Below, piece after piece: positions 36,398-45,533 of a stretch of 64,000 nt of DNA (the first letter of the stretch is position 1; each line of letters opens with the position of its first letter). The stretch spans positions 62,001-126,000 of the forward strand of contig JADJPO010000007.1 of the NCBI GenBank assembly GCA_016713225.1, given 5' to 3'. The notes beneath the pieces were generated by a model. That model was not told the origin of the DNA. It saw nothing but the letters and a program-made list of their open reading frames with translations, and did not search any database. Position numbers and translations under genes: made by a program. Source of the stretch: Kineosporiaceae bacterium. Its GTDB lineage: Bacteria; Actinomycetota; Actinomycetes; Actinomycetales; Kineosporiaceae.

Positions 36398-36614
36398 CGA
36401 ACGTGCATGCTTGAGCGTGGTCTCCGCTGACGGAATCTCGAGTAGAGGTAGGAAACCAGCCCCGGGTCGAGCGACCATGCGAGCGCGCCGGGCCACGTCC
36501 TCTGTCCCGGAAGCGCCAGGAAGCGCTCTCCCAAGCATCCGCGCATGCTTCGTCGCCGAGCGGGTGGGGCCCGTGGCGCCGGCCGATCAGGTGTACCCGA
36601 CGACGCAGCACGGG

Positions 36615-36986
36615 TCAGCTCACCGAATCCGGCGTGAACGGCGTCAGGCAGAACGGATGGCCGGCCGGATCGAGCAGCACCCGCCAGCGCGTGTCCCGCT
36701 GCTCGGGCAGGGTCGCCCCCAGCGCGACCGCCCGCTCGGCCGCCGCATCGAGATCGTCCGCGGAGAGGTCCAGGTGCACGATCGACGTCCCGGGCCACTC
36801 CGGAGGGCGGTAACCCTCGATCCGTTGAGCCACCAGCACCGCTCCGGGCACTTCCACCCCGACGCTCGAGTCCTTCGCCCACAACCGGCGGCCACCGAGC
36901 AGCCCCAGGTAGAAGTCGGCGAGCCGTTGCGGGTCGGGACAGTCCAACGAGATGGCCACCAGCCTTGCCGGGCGGATCTCGGTCAC
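36615..36986 (-). CDS. VOC (glyoxalase/bleomycin resistance-like) family protein
   Basis: A 123-residue single vicinal-oxygen-chelate fold: VAISLDCPDPQRLADFYLGL in the first beta-alpha-beta unit and VHLDLSADDLDAAAERAVAL plus WRVLLDPAGHPFCLTP in the second. This is the pattern of the VOC proteins common in actinomycetes that bind small hydrophobic ligands or antibiotics. Enzymatic role unknown. It stands alone on the minus strand. The 189-bp gap to the next gene shows nothing notable. Confidence 0.85.
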   Translation of the reverse strand: MTEIRPARLVAISLDCPDPQRLADFYLGLLGGRRLWAKDSSVGVEVPGAVLVAQRIEGYRPPEWPGTSIVHLDLSADDLDAAAERAVALGATLPEQRDTRWRVLLDPAGHPFCLTPFTPDSVS

Positions 36987-37175
36987 AGCGAAACCCTAGG
37001 GCCAAGCATGACCACGTGCGGCCGTGGAACGCGGGGATCGTCGCCGGAGTATGGCCATGCCGCAGCCGCGCCCTGGCGAGTGGCAGGTCTGATGCCAGGT
37101 CGACATCCGGCTCGGCGTGGGGGTGGAGGGCGATCGTGATGATGCCTGCGAACTCTGGTCCATCGGGGTGACACG

Positions 37176-37931
37176 GTGGCCGAGAGCGGTGATGATGCGC
37201 AGATGTCGATCTACTCCGGCTCGGGTGATTTCGAAGGCGCGACCCTGGTCAAGGTGAGCTTCAAGGGAGCGACCCTGCGGTCCTGCGACGTCAGCGGTGT
37301 GACGATGCGCGGCGTCGACGTGAACGGACTAGACATCGACAGCCACGATCTGAGCTTCGGCAGCCTGTTCGTCAACGGGGTCGACGTGGTGCCTCTGGTG
37401 GAGGCCGAGCTCGACCGTCGGTTCCCGGGGCGCGCGCTGCGGAACGCGGACACACCCGAAGGCCTGCGGGAGGCGTGGGTCGCCGTCCTGACGGCATGGC
37501 AGACCACGGTGGCGACGACCCCGGCGGACCTGGTGGACGCGCACGTCGAGGACGAGTGGTCGTTGGCCCAGACGCTGCGTCACCTGGTCCTGGCGACCGA
37601 CGCCTGGCTGCGCGGTGGGATCCTGCGGGTACGGCAACCGTTCCACGAGATCGGCCAGCTCTTCACCGGTGCCGCCGAGATGGGCTTCGACACGTCGATC
37701 TTCCGCGTCGAACCACCGCCCTACGAGGAGATCCTCGAGGTGCGTGCCGAACGACAGCAGCTGGTGACCGACTTCCTGGACACGGCCACCCCGGAACTGC
37801 TCGCGGAAGAACGCGAAGACCCGTGGGGCTTCGAGTGGCGCCCCACCGTCGGTGACTGCATCCGCGTCATCCTCGACGAGGAATGGGCGCACCTGCGCTA
37901 CATCCGACGAGATCTCGATCGTCTGCGGTGA
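37176..37931 (+). CDS. DinB-family protein with N-terminal pentapeptide-like segment
   Basis: A 251-residue protein. Residues 14-65 have a pentapeptide-like pattern (FEGATLVKVSFKGATLRSCD, then VSGVTMRGVDVNGLDID). The rest is a DinB/maleylpyruvate-isomerase-type four-helix bundle (LREAWVAVLTAWQTTVATTP, SLAQTLRHLVLATDAWL, VIRVILDEEWAHLRYI-type end). Likely metal-binding His residues are His573-type positions in LRHLVLA and in EEWAHLRY. DinB proteins of actinobacteria often work with mycothiol or as small-molecule transferases. The start is a GTG at 37176. Confidence 0.8.
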   Translation: MAESGDDAQMSIYSGSGDFEGATLVKVSFKGATLRSCDVSGVTMRGVDVNGLDIDSHDLSFGSLFVNGVDVVPLVEAELDRRFPGRALRNADTPEGLREAWVAVLTAWQTTVATTPADLVDAHVEDEWSLAQTLRHLVLATDAWLRGGILRVRQPFHEIGQLFTGAAEMGFDTSIFRVEPPPYEEILEVRAERQQLVTDFLDTATPELLAEEREDPWGFEWRPTVGDCIRVILDEEWAHLRYIRRDLDRLR

Positions 37932-37993
37932 GCCGGGACCGAGTGATTCAGCTCATCGTACGGTGTCGAGGAGCTTCTCGATGGACGACGTCC

Positions 37994-38203
37994 AGCTGGG
38001 AGCGGCTCCCCGAGAAGGACATCCGGCTCGGAGCGGTGCCCTGGTTCGGTGAATCACCCAGAGTCTTCCGATTGGGCTTCGGGTATCTGCCACTTCCCGA
38101 CTTCCGGACCGCGCTCGATGAGTTGGCGGACACCCTGCGCGACAATGCCGAACGGGTCGCGCCGCTGCGCGCCCGACGAGACAAGTCGCCGGAGGTGTCG
38201 TGA
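37994..38203 (+). pseudogene. C-terminal remnant of a PLP-dependent aminotransferase
   Basis: About 70 codons reading SWERLPEKDIRLGAVPWFGE, then SPRVFRLGFGYLPLPDFRTA and a helical end. FRLGFGYLP followed by a final helix is the C-terminal signature of fold-type I aminotransferases. The upstream catalytic domain with the PLP lysine is missing: the preceding DinB gene ends at 37931. Its stop overlaps the peptidase E start (GTGA), as a once-intact upstream operon partner would. I read it as a decayed gene, not a short functional protein. Confidence 0.55.
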
Positions 38204-38878
38204 AGCTTCTCCTCACGTCCGCAGGTGTGAAGAACGCCAGCATCCACGCTGCCCTGGTCGGCCTCCTGGGCAAGCCGATCGCCGAGGCGACCGCGCTGTG
38301 CATCCCCACAGCGCAGTACGGGCACCCCATGGTCGGCCCTGGTGTCGGGCCCTGGAAGTTCATCAGTGGCACGTCCGAGTTGACCATGGTCGACCTGGGC
38401 TGGAAGTCCGTCGGCGTGCTCGAGCTCACCGCCCTGCCGAGCATCGAGGAGCAGTACTGGGTTCCCCTGGTCCGGGAGACTGGTAGCCGGCGGTGATGCC
38501 CTCTACCTGGGCCACTGGATGCGGCAGTCCGGGCTGGCCGACCTGATTCCGTCACTGCGCGAGACGGTCTGGGTGGGGCTCAGCGCCGGGAGCATGGTGA
38601 TGACTCCGCGGATCGGGGAGGACTTCGTCCAGTGGCGGCCGCCATCCGGTGACGACAGCACCTTGGGCGTCGTCGACTTCTCGATCTGTCCGCACCTGGC
38701 CCCGGACGGGATGCCGGGCAACTCGATGGCCGAGGCAGAACAGTGGGCGGCCGGTATCTCCGGTCCGGCGTACGCGATCGACGACGAGACGGCCATCGCG
38801 GTGGTCGACGGCACGGTCGAGGTCGTGACGGAAGGTCAGTGGAGATTCTTCGGTACCGATGCCTCGGCGCCGGGGTGA
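38200..38878 (+). CDS. Peptidase S51 (peptidase E-like), broken near the middle
   Basis: Two pieces of one S51 / class-I glutamine-amidotransferase-like peptidase. The first (MKLLLTSAGVKNASIHAALV, CIPTAQYGHP) ends after LVRETG. The second continues in another frame with LVAGGDALYLGHWMRQSGL, the nucleophile elbow VWVGLSAGSMVMTP (Ser) and VDFSICPHLAPDGMPG. The junction at about 38475-38482 seems to lack some bases as well as the frame, so a small deletion is possible. If intact it would be about 225 residues and cleave Asp-X dipeptides. With the upstream aminotransferase remnant, true decay is as likely as a sequence error. Confidence 0.75.
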
Positions 38879-39066
38879 GGCTCCCGTCAGGACATCGGAT
38901 GGTGCGTTCGCGGGCCCGCCACCACCCGACACGGTGGGGGTTGCCCGGGCGAACGCGTGGACGATGACCGACGATGGAGGACGGACCGTGTCATCAGTCT
39001 GCCGTCGACTGGGCAGCGAGCAGGTCAACACTTCACGACCGACGACACGTAGGCGATTGCGGCGCC

Positions 39067-40930
39067 CTATCGGACGACGGGCGGCCTGACAGTGATCGTC
39101 GTGGTGGTCGTTGCCGCGGGCCCACCCAGCCAGGACTTCATCCGCCAGGTGATCGTGCAGGTGTAGTCACCCCCACGGGTGGCAACGGTCGAGGTGAACT
39201 GCGTGGGCGAGATCCTGGTGATCGTGCCAGGAGTACATCGTGCGTTCGACGCCTTGTTCGACGCGGCGGTCGGCGCCAGGCCGAAGCCTGTTGACTCCGT
39301 GAGCGTGACCGCCACCTCGTTGTCTCCCGTGACGTCAGCGCTCGTCGGGTCGGCCACCAGGTGCAGCGTAGGGGCGGTCACCGTGACGTCGAACCTGATG
39401 GGCTGTCCGGGCTCGATGTTCGGCGACTCCAGTGCGGCCACCTCGATCGGGCAGGTCACCGGGAGCAGGGGATGCGCCGGCAGCGCCGGCGTTGACCCCT
39501 GCGGACAGCGTGAGGACGGTGTTCTCTATCTGGCAGCGGAACCCTTGGCTGGGCGTGTAGTCGGGGTCGAGCCGGTAGCCGACCGGGATGTCGGGCTCGA
39601 CCGAGGCCGTCAGCTGGTGGGCGAACTCACGCGAGTACATGACCGACACGTCCCCCGCAGAGATCTTCGGCCTCGCCTTGGCGATCGCGATGTCAAGCCT
39701 CGCGCTCGCCTGCTGGCCGTTGGTGGACGCCGCGGTCGCCGTCACGCGGCAAGCGCCCGCCCCGTCGAGGCTCACCTGGCCGTCCTCGACCCGGCACGGC
39801 CCGGTCGCGTCGTAGGTGATCTGAGCCTGCTGGTTGGCGGTCGCCCTCACCCGAAACGGCGGGTCTCCCCAGGTCTTGGCCAGGGTGGACTGGGCGAACC
39901 GGACGGTCAGCTCCGAACCTCCGGACAGCCCCGATGCCGAAGCCGTCGACGTTGTCGCCTCACCGCCCGACCCACCTTCGTCCGTGTCGTTCCCGAACAC
40001 CAGCTGGCTCACCGTCACGATCAGCGCCACGGCGCCGATCGCGGCGAACGCCTGCACGGCGCGGCGCCACCAGCCGGGTGAGCCGCTGCGGCCCGTCCCC
40101 GGTCGCGATGCTCCGACACGATGGGTCGATGGGTCGGCTTCCGGGGCATCACCAGACCCGTTGGCGTCGCCGTCATCGTGGATCCGGCCCGCGTAGTACC
40201 CCAGGGCGGCAGCGGCGGCGACCCGCACGGCATTGCGTCGAAGCCCGCTGATCTGCGCTGCAAGCCGGGGCGTGATGCCCTGCTCGCCGGTCAACACGAT
40301 CACCTCGGGCCATCGCTCGGCCGCTTCGGCCAAGGCGACGGCGGCGAACCCGCGGGTCGCCACCCGCACCACGTCCCGGCCCTCCGAGCCGAGTTCGCCG
40401 GTGATCAGCAGCCCGGCCAACTTCCGCACGTGCACCTCGGCCACGTCGTGATCGTCGTAGACGACGACCACGTCACCGTCACGGCGCACCGCCTTGTAGA
40501 ACAGGTCGCCGAGCAGCTCCAGGTAGCCGAGCTCGGAGTCGGCGGGGTTGAGCTCGATGAAGTTCAGCGAGGGCAGCGTCCCCAGCTCAGGCGGCAGACG
40601 CGTCGGCAGGCGCGCGCCGTCCACCATGGTCGGTACCAGCTCGCACCCCAGCTCCATCGCCCGGCGCAGCTCCCACCGCACCATGTCGTTGGGCGCGAGG
40701 ATCCGTCCCCCGTCCGGGCCGCCGCCCCAGCGGTCACCGACCAGCACGAGCACGGCGTCGCTGGAGCGCAGCCGGCGAGCCAGGACGGCGCGCCACGGCC
40801 AGCCGGCCAAGATGTCCATCCGGTCGAGGAAGACGTTGTCCAGTCGGAGGTCGTCCTTCAGCCGAGTCGCCAGGCGAGCGGCAACCACTGGCGTGTCCTC
40901 ACGCCGGTACGAGATGAACACACGGGCCAT
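39067..40930 (-). CDS. TIR-domain protein with transmembrane helix and Ig-like C-terminal region, one apparent frameshift
   Basis: About 620 residues once joined. The N-terminal TIR domain (1 to about 150) begins ARVFISYRREDTPVVAARLA, with LDNVFLDRMDILAGWPWRAV and the helix MVRWELRRAMELG holding a candidate catalytic Glu for NAD cleavage. A middle alpha/beta segment follows (VVVVYDDHDVAEVHVRKLAG). One transmembrane helix (AVQAFAAIGAVALIVTVSQL) leads to beta-rich repeats that resemble MBG/Ig-like domains. The frame slips near 39478 and the second frame ends at TAG 39067-39069. The start is the ATG at 40928-40930. Gaps 38879-39066 and 40931-41082 hold no gene. Confidence 0.8.
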
Positions 40931-41082
40931 GGCGCTCCCCGGCTGGCTCGGTCCGGACCTCCCCTGACAGGAGTCCCGATGCCGTGCGTCAGATACAGCG
41001 AGACCGCTCGAGCGCCACCGGACGACGCCGCTCCCCAACGAGACTCGGGCAGGCCTTCGCAGGGATCCAGGACGGATCAATG

Positions 41083-41117
41083 AGAAGCCCTTCCCGGATC
41101 TCCCGGAAAGGGCTTCT
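41083..41117 (-). terminator. Terminator of the tRNA-Ala locus
   Basis: AGAAGCCC...GGGCTTCT forms a 15-bp stem with one mismatch and a 5-base loop. On the minus strand it lies about 30 bp beyond the 3' end of the tRNA-Ala fragment, exactly where a tRNA terminator is expected. This suggests that the left side is original chromosome. Confidence 0.75.
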
Positions 41118-41145
41118 GACCTGGTAGTTCAGGTCCTGCATTGGG

Positions 41146-41187
41146 TGGAGCTGAGGGGACTCGAACCCCTGACCCCCTCGATGCGAA
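41146..41187 (-). other. Attachment site: 3' half of tRNA-Ala (CGC)
   Basis: Read on the minus strand, 42 bases match tRNA positions 32-73. They are anticodon loop TTCGCAT (anticodon CGC), 3' anticodon strand CGAGG, variable GGGTC, T arm AGGGG-TTCGAGT-CCCCT, and acceptor strand CAGCTCC plus discriminator A. The bases 5' of the loop do not pair with CGAGG, so the tRNA is cut at the anticodon loop, a favoured crossover point for tyrosine recombinases. An integrase gene starts 186 bp away. The gap 41188-41372 holds no gene. Confidence 0.8.
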
Positions 41188-41372
41188 ACGCGCAGATCGA
41201 GCCAGCAGCGGGGTACCCTCAAAGTCAAACACGCAGGTCAAAGCCGGTTTGTGGTCTCTGGTGGAGCCTCGTGGAGTGCCGTGTCGGGACCGTTCACGGG
41301 ACGGATCCGGGACGGGTGATCATGGCGGGTAGGGCGTGCCGAGGCGGCTCCGCATCGAGGAGGCGCTCCGTC

Positions 41373-42833
41373 ATGGGCGGACGACGACGCAAGCCAGGCA
41401 AGGTCAAGACCCGGCGGGACTACGCCGGCCGGATCGCGTACACCGCGCTGTACCTGCCAGGACCGGACGAGGACTACCTGTCCGCCGGCACGTACGACAC
41501 CTACGAGGCGGCCGAGGCTGCCTGGATCGAGCAGGCCGAGGCGCTGCGCCGCGGCGTGCACGTCGACCCCCGCAAGCCGCGGACCCAGTTCCGGGACTTC
41601 GCGCTGTTGTGGTTGGAGCTGTTCGTGGCCGACCGGGCCAACACCGCCCGCGGCTACGAGGACGCCCTGCGGGTGCACCTGCTGCCCACGTTCGGGCACT
41701 TGCGCCTGCAGGAGATCACCCCGGAGACGGTGGCTCGGTGGATCGCCGACCTCGGCCGGCGCGGCTACCAGCCCAGCAGCATCCGCACCCTGAAGGGGCA
41801 GCTGTCGGGGATCCTCACCACCGCGGTGACCTGGCGCTACCTCGCCGTCCACCCCTGCGTCGGGGTCAGGGCGCCGCGGGAGAAGCCGCCCCGGATCCGG
41901 GCCTTCGAACGCGGGGACGTCGACCGGCTGCTGGCGGGCTTGCCGGGGCCGGTGTCGACGATGCTGGTCTGGCTCACCGTGCACACCGGCCTACGGTGGG
42001 GTGAGGTCAGCGAACTGCGCGGCCGGGACGTCGTGCTGATCGACCCCGACCACTACGGGGACGAGGTGCCGGAGGACGTCGAGCTGGTCTACCTGTCCGT
42101 GTGTCGGTCGGTCAGCGATGTCGGCGCCAAGCACGCCGACGGCGGCCGGTTCGTCGTCGAGGACACCACCAAGGGTGGCCGCGACCGCCGCGTCGGACTC
42201 GACCCGCTCACCTCCACCAAACTACTGGACTTCATCGACGAGCACGCCATCGGACCGGACGATCTGCTGTTCCCGCTGTCCCGCCTCCAACCTGAACTCG
42301 ACCCACTACCCCACACCGATGCCGTTGCACTGGAACCGGTTCCGGTCGACCTCGGTCGGACGGCGCCGGACAGGCTCGGGCGGACCTACGCCCACGCCAC
42401 CATGTCCGGCTACGGGCCCGGACGATGCCGCTGTCCCTGGTGCCGCCGAGCAGTCGCCGAGTACCGGGCCAAGCGACGAGCCGAAGGCCTCGACCTCAAG
42501 AAACGCCGGCCAAACCGCAAGGGCCGCAATGTGACCGACCACTGCCCTCGGGACTACTTCCGCCGCAAGGCCTGGGCACCAGCCGTCGCCTCGGCCGGGA
42601 TCGTCGGACGAGCGACATTTCACGACTTGAGGCATACACACGCCACGTGGCTCGCCAGGGACGGAGTCAGCATCGAGATCCTGCGGGAGCGGCTCGGTCA
42701 CCAGTCGCTGATCACCACGCAGCGGTATATCAGCGCCAGCAGCACCGTCGACACCACCGCCGCCCTGGCCATGGCCCGCCTGATGTCCGCGCCAGCACAC
42801 CGGTCTCGGCGACGGCTCACAGTCGCGATGTAG
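41373..42833 (+). CDS. int: Tyrosine recombinase / site-specific integrase
   Basis: A 486-residue phage-type integrase. An N-terminal arm-binding region is followed by a SAM-like core-binding domain (FALLWLELFVADRANTARGY, then LPTFGHLRLQEITPETVARW) and the catalytic domain with Arg in HTGLRWGEVSELR, HxxR in HDLRHTHATWL, and the His and nucleophile Tyr in LGHQSLITTQRYIS. A Cys-rich insert GPGRCRCPWCRRAV suggests a small zinc site seen in some actinobacterial integrases. The ATG at 41373 is supported by GAGGAGG nine bases upstream. Longer in-frame starts run into the tRNA fragment. It probably catalysed integration at the adjacent tRNA-Ala. Confidence 0.93.
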   Translation: MGGRRRKPGKVKTRRDYAGRIAYTALYLPGPDEDYLSAGTYDTYEAAEAAWIEQAEALRRGVHVDPRKPRTQFRDFALLWLELFVADRANTARGYEDALRVHLLPTFGHLRLQEITPETVARWIADLGRRGYQPSSIRTLKGQLSGILTTAVTWRYLAVHPCVGVRAPREKPPRIRAFERGDVDRLLAGLPGPVSTMLVWLTVHTGLRWGEVSELRGRDVVLIDPDHYGDEVPEDVELVYLSVCRSVSDVGAKHADGGRFVVEDTTKGGRDRRVGLDPLTSTKLLDFIDEHAIGPDDLLFPLSRLQPELDPLPHTDAVALEPVPVDLGRTAPDRLGRTYAHATMSGYGPGRCRCPWCRRAVAEYRAKRRAEGLDLKKRRPNRKGRNVTDHCPRDYFRRKAWAPAVASAGIVGRATFHDLRHTHATWLARDGVSIEILRERLGHQSLITTQRYISASSTVDTTAALAMARLMSAPAHRSRRRLTVAM

Positions 42834-42867
42834 CCGGGTACTCGACCGCGCGTGGCACGATGCGATC

Positions 42868-43026
42868 GTGCGCGCGTACGTGGGGGTAACCGACGGGGAC
42901 TGGTATCGGGGAGTTCTACGCCCGCGAAGCGTCCGGCGCGCAATTACGTTGCCCAAGCGTCGGGTGAACCAGCCTGCTCGGGAGTTCTTGGAGTGGCACG
43001 CTGACACCTTGTTCAAGGCGAGCTGA
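42868..43026 (+). pseudogene. Internally deleted remnant of an HNH endonuclease gene
   Basis: A GTG start gives VRAYVGVTDGDWY, the usual N-terminus of a group of actinobacterial HNH restriction-type endonucleases. It is followed almost directly by the usual C-terminus of the same group (ITLPKRRVNQPAREFLEWHA, ending DTLFKAS). Between them a second frame reads GEFYAREASGAQ, also typical of the C-terminal region. The whole central part with the HNH site is gone and one frameshift is present. From memory of the family, about 250 residues are lost. It lies between the integrase and the 109-residue unknown gene. Confidence 0.6.
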
Positions 43027-43039
43027 GGGGCGGACCGCC

Positions 43040-43369
43040 ATGACTCGACCGGATGGGGCGCTCGTCATGAGGCATGTGCTATTGCAGCAGCTGCATGACT
43101 ACCGGGCGTGCGTGCGGGAGGCGGCTCGTGACAATCCATTCCTCGACCTCAACGAGGGCGAACGGATCATCGAGGTCATGATCGGAATCCTGGCAAGGTG
43201 GCACGAGTTAACCGTCGATCAGCAGGAAGCGGTCCGGTCAACGGTGGCCTACGTCGTCACCACGGACGACGAGGAGCACGACCTGCGCTCGCCCATCGGT
43301 TTCGTCGACGATGCCGAGCGCGTCGATGAACTCCTGGCGGCCTTGGGGCAGACGCGCCCGGAGCGCTAG
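43040..43369 (+). CDS. Hypothetical protein, 109 residues
   Basis: Not recognised with confidence. Mostly helical (HVLLQQLHDYRACVREAARD, GERIIEVMIGILARWHELTV) with an acidic middle (TTDDEEHDLRSPIGFVDDAE) and a final helix. The SPIGFVDDAE segment weakly recalls YkvA-like proteins. It starts at ATG 43040, 14 bp after the HNH remnant, and its stop overlaps the convergent UvrD gene by 4 bp (CTAG). Proteins like this sometimes accompany UvrD-type genes, but no role can be given. Confidence 0.55.
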   Translation: MTRPDGALVMRHVLLQQLHDYRACVREAARDNPFLDLNEGERIIEVMIGILARWHELTVDQQEAVRSTVAYVVTTDDEEHDLRSPIGFVDDAERVDELLAALGQTRPER

Positions 43370-45530
43370 ACCTCGCGACCCGCCGCCAGCCCAGCCAGGA
43401 ACCGAGACGGGCGCCCGGACCAGGTCACCACGAGATCATCACGCGCCCGGCTACATGCCACGTAGAGCAGGAGGCGTTCGCGCAGCAGAACGTCATCTCG
43501 CTCGTCGGCATCAGCGGTATCCACCGCTGCCCGTTCTGGAACCGTGTCGTCGTCCGCGTGCAACAAGAGGACGTGCCGGAACTCAGCGCCCTTGGCGCTG
43601 TGCATGGTCAGCACATGGACGGGTCGCCGATCGCCCCGCTGTCCGGCCCCACCGACGGACGCCGGGACTCCGGCTGCGTTCAACGACCGGGCGGCGAACT
43701 CGGCGTCTCGCTTGCGCCGGGTGAGCACCGCGATGGTGCCTGGTTGTGGGGAGCCGTCGGATTCCAGCCATCGGCGCACGACGTCCACGCCAGCTTCGAG
43801 CTCTGCCTCACGATCTGGATACCCACGCAGTTTGGGCTCCTGACCGCTCAGAGCGCTTCGATACCCGCTGGTGCTCTCGCTCTCGCCGTCCAGATCCTCG
43901 ATCGGGACGTCCTGCAGCACCGCGAGCGAGGCAGCCAGGATCTGTCGCGTGGTGCGGTAGTTCAGGGGTGAGCCGCCGCGACCGGCCACGGGTCTCGATA
44001 CCGAGATGTGACAGCACGACCTTCTGCCCGTAGAGGCGCTGATGGCCGTCCTCGCACAGGAAGATGTCGTTGGGGCCGGGTTCCACCGCCGCGCGGAGCA
44101 GTCGCCAGTGCGCCGGGTGGAGGTCTTGGCCCTCATCCAACACAACGTGGTCGTAGCGACACTCGGGTAGCGCCCCAGGATCAGCCATCACCTCGGCCGC
44201 ATCGGCGGCGATCTGCGCGTAGGTCGTCCTGCCGCTCTGGCGGCGCAGCGAGGAGAACTCCTGGATCATCTGCCACACCTGACGCCGCTGGGCGCGATCG
44301 AGGCGCAGCCCGCGTCCGCGGCGCGGGACGGCGAGGTAGGTCTCCTCGGAGCCAACCCCGTGGGCGAGGACGACGTAGCGGTACTCATCCTTGAGGAACG
44401 CCGCTGTGATCCGGGGGTTGCGGACGTCAGTGACTACGGGCAGGGCCTCTTCCCACAGGGCGAGCTCCTCGCGGTCACCCAAGATGGAGGTCGGCCGTCG
44501 CCCCGCACGGCTGAGCACCTTGTGGGCGAACTGGTCGACGCCCAGGACGTCCACCCGTTGCATGTGCTCACCGGACAGCAGGCTGGCCAGATCGGTCTCC
44601 AAGCGCGCCGACATCGGCCGGTTGAACGTGCACAACAGGACCCGGGCTGCTGGGCTTGTCCGCATCAGGTAGGCCGTCCTGTGCAGGGCCACAACGGTCT
44701 TGCCGGTACCGGCGCCTCCGCTCACCCGGAACGGGCCTCGGTAGATCGGCCGTTCTGCTACTGCCCGCTGGGTCGGATGCAGGAACACCCGCCAGGCGGC
44801 GAAATCGCCGGTGATGACCCTGGCAAGATCCTCGTCATCCGTGACCACACCGAAGGACATCCGCGAGCTTGGCCGGTGCAGGGCCTGCACGAGTGTTTCC
44901 GTCGTCCTGATGCTCGACCGGTGACACTGTGGCGATGACGTAGAGGCCTCTGACTTCCTCCAAGCTGCGCCCTGATGTCAGGTCGAGGAGCACGTTCTCC
45001 TGCCAGGTCGGCAAGCCGTCCGTCAGGCGAAGCAGGTCGTCCTCGTCGGTAATCGTGATGGCCCTCGTGGCGACGGTCTCGCTGATACCCAACCCGGTCA
45101 GCTCGGCGACGGTGAACGGCAGCAGCTGGGGCCGTCCCACCCTTCCCGGTCGCAAAGGTGGCATGACAGCTTCGGTGGCCGACCCCGGGGTCGGGGTCGC
45201 GGTGGAGAGCTCCAAGGCGCCGCTGGCCGGGTTGACATCCAGCCGCGCCCCAGAGGCGAACGTGTAGGCGTCGTCGTGGGGCAGCACGTTCAGCAAGACC
45301 AGGTGTGCGCTGGCGCCCTGACCGAACTGGGCCAGGACGGCGCGGAAGTTCAGATCAACCCTGGCAGTACGCACCCGCCGGTCTGCGGCACCCTTGGGCA
45401 GCTTGAGATCCAGTCCTCCTCCGTCGGGGTCGCGCTGCAGCTTCTGGACCGTGTCCAGCACCTTGGCCTTGATCGCCGTGTCCAGCCGGCCGAGGCTCTT
45501 GGTGAACTCGTCATGGAACACCACATGCAT
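43366..45530 (-). CDS. UvrD-like SF1 helicase with N-terminal RelE/ParE-like domain, two apparent frameshifts
   Basis: About 720 residues once joined. Residues 1-90 fold-match RelE/ParE toxins (VVFHDEFTKSLGRLDTAIKA, ending LNVLPHDDAYTFA). A linker of about 140 residues leads to an SF1A helicase: Walker A GGAGTGKTVVALHR, Walker B VVLDEGQDLHPAHW, LNYRTTRQIL, VLTMHSAKGAEFRHVLLL (motif V) and YVACSRARDDLVV (motif VI). The frame slips near 44895, and near 43966 in a GGGG run where one base less restores the LTLNYRTT expected of the family. The start lies three bases after the DUF1998 helicase stop, so the two helicases form a tight operon. Confidence 0.85.
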
Positions 45531-45533
45531 GGC

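Noticed and set aside
41146..41187. 3' end of a tmRNA (ssrA) gene
   Set aside because: The acceptor end would fit, but the anticodon loop TTCGCAT with a 5-base 3' stem strand and normal variable loop fits tRNA-Ala(CGC) exactly.
44835..45530. Free-standing RelE/ParE toxin gene
   Set aside because: The frame continues by one shift into the UvrD helicase, and the RelE-like head plus linker is a known N-terminal part of such helicases. No antitoxin gene is adjacent.
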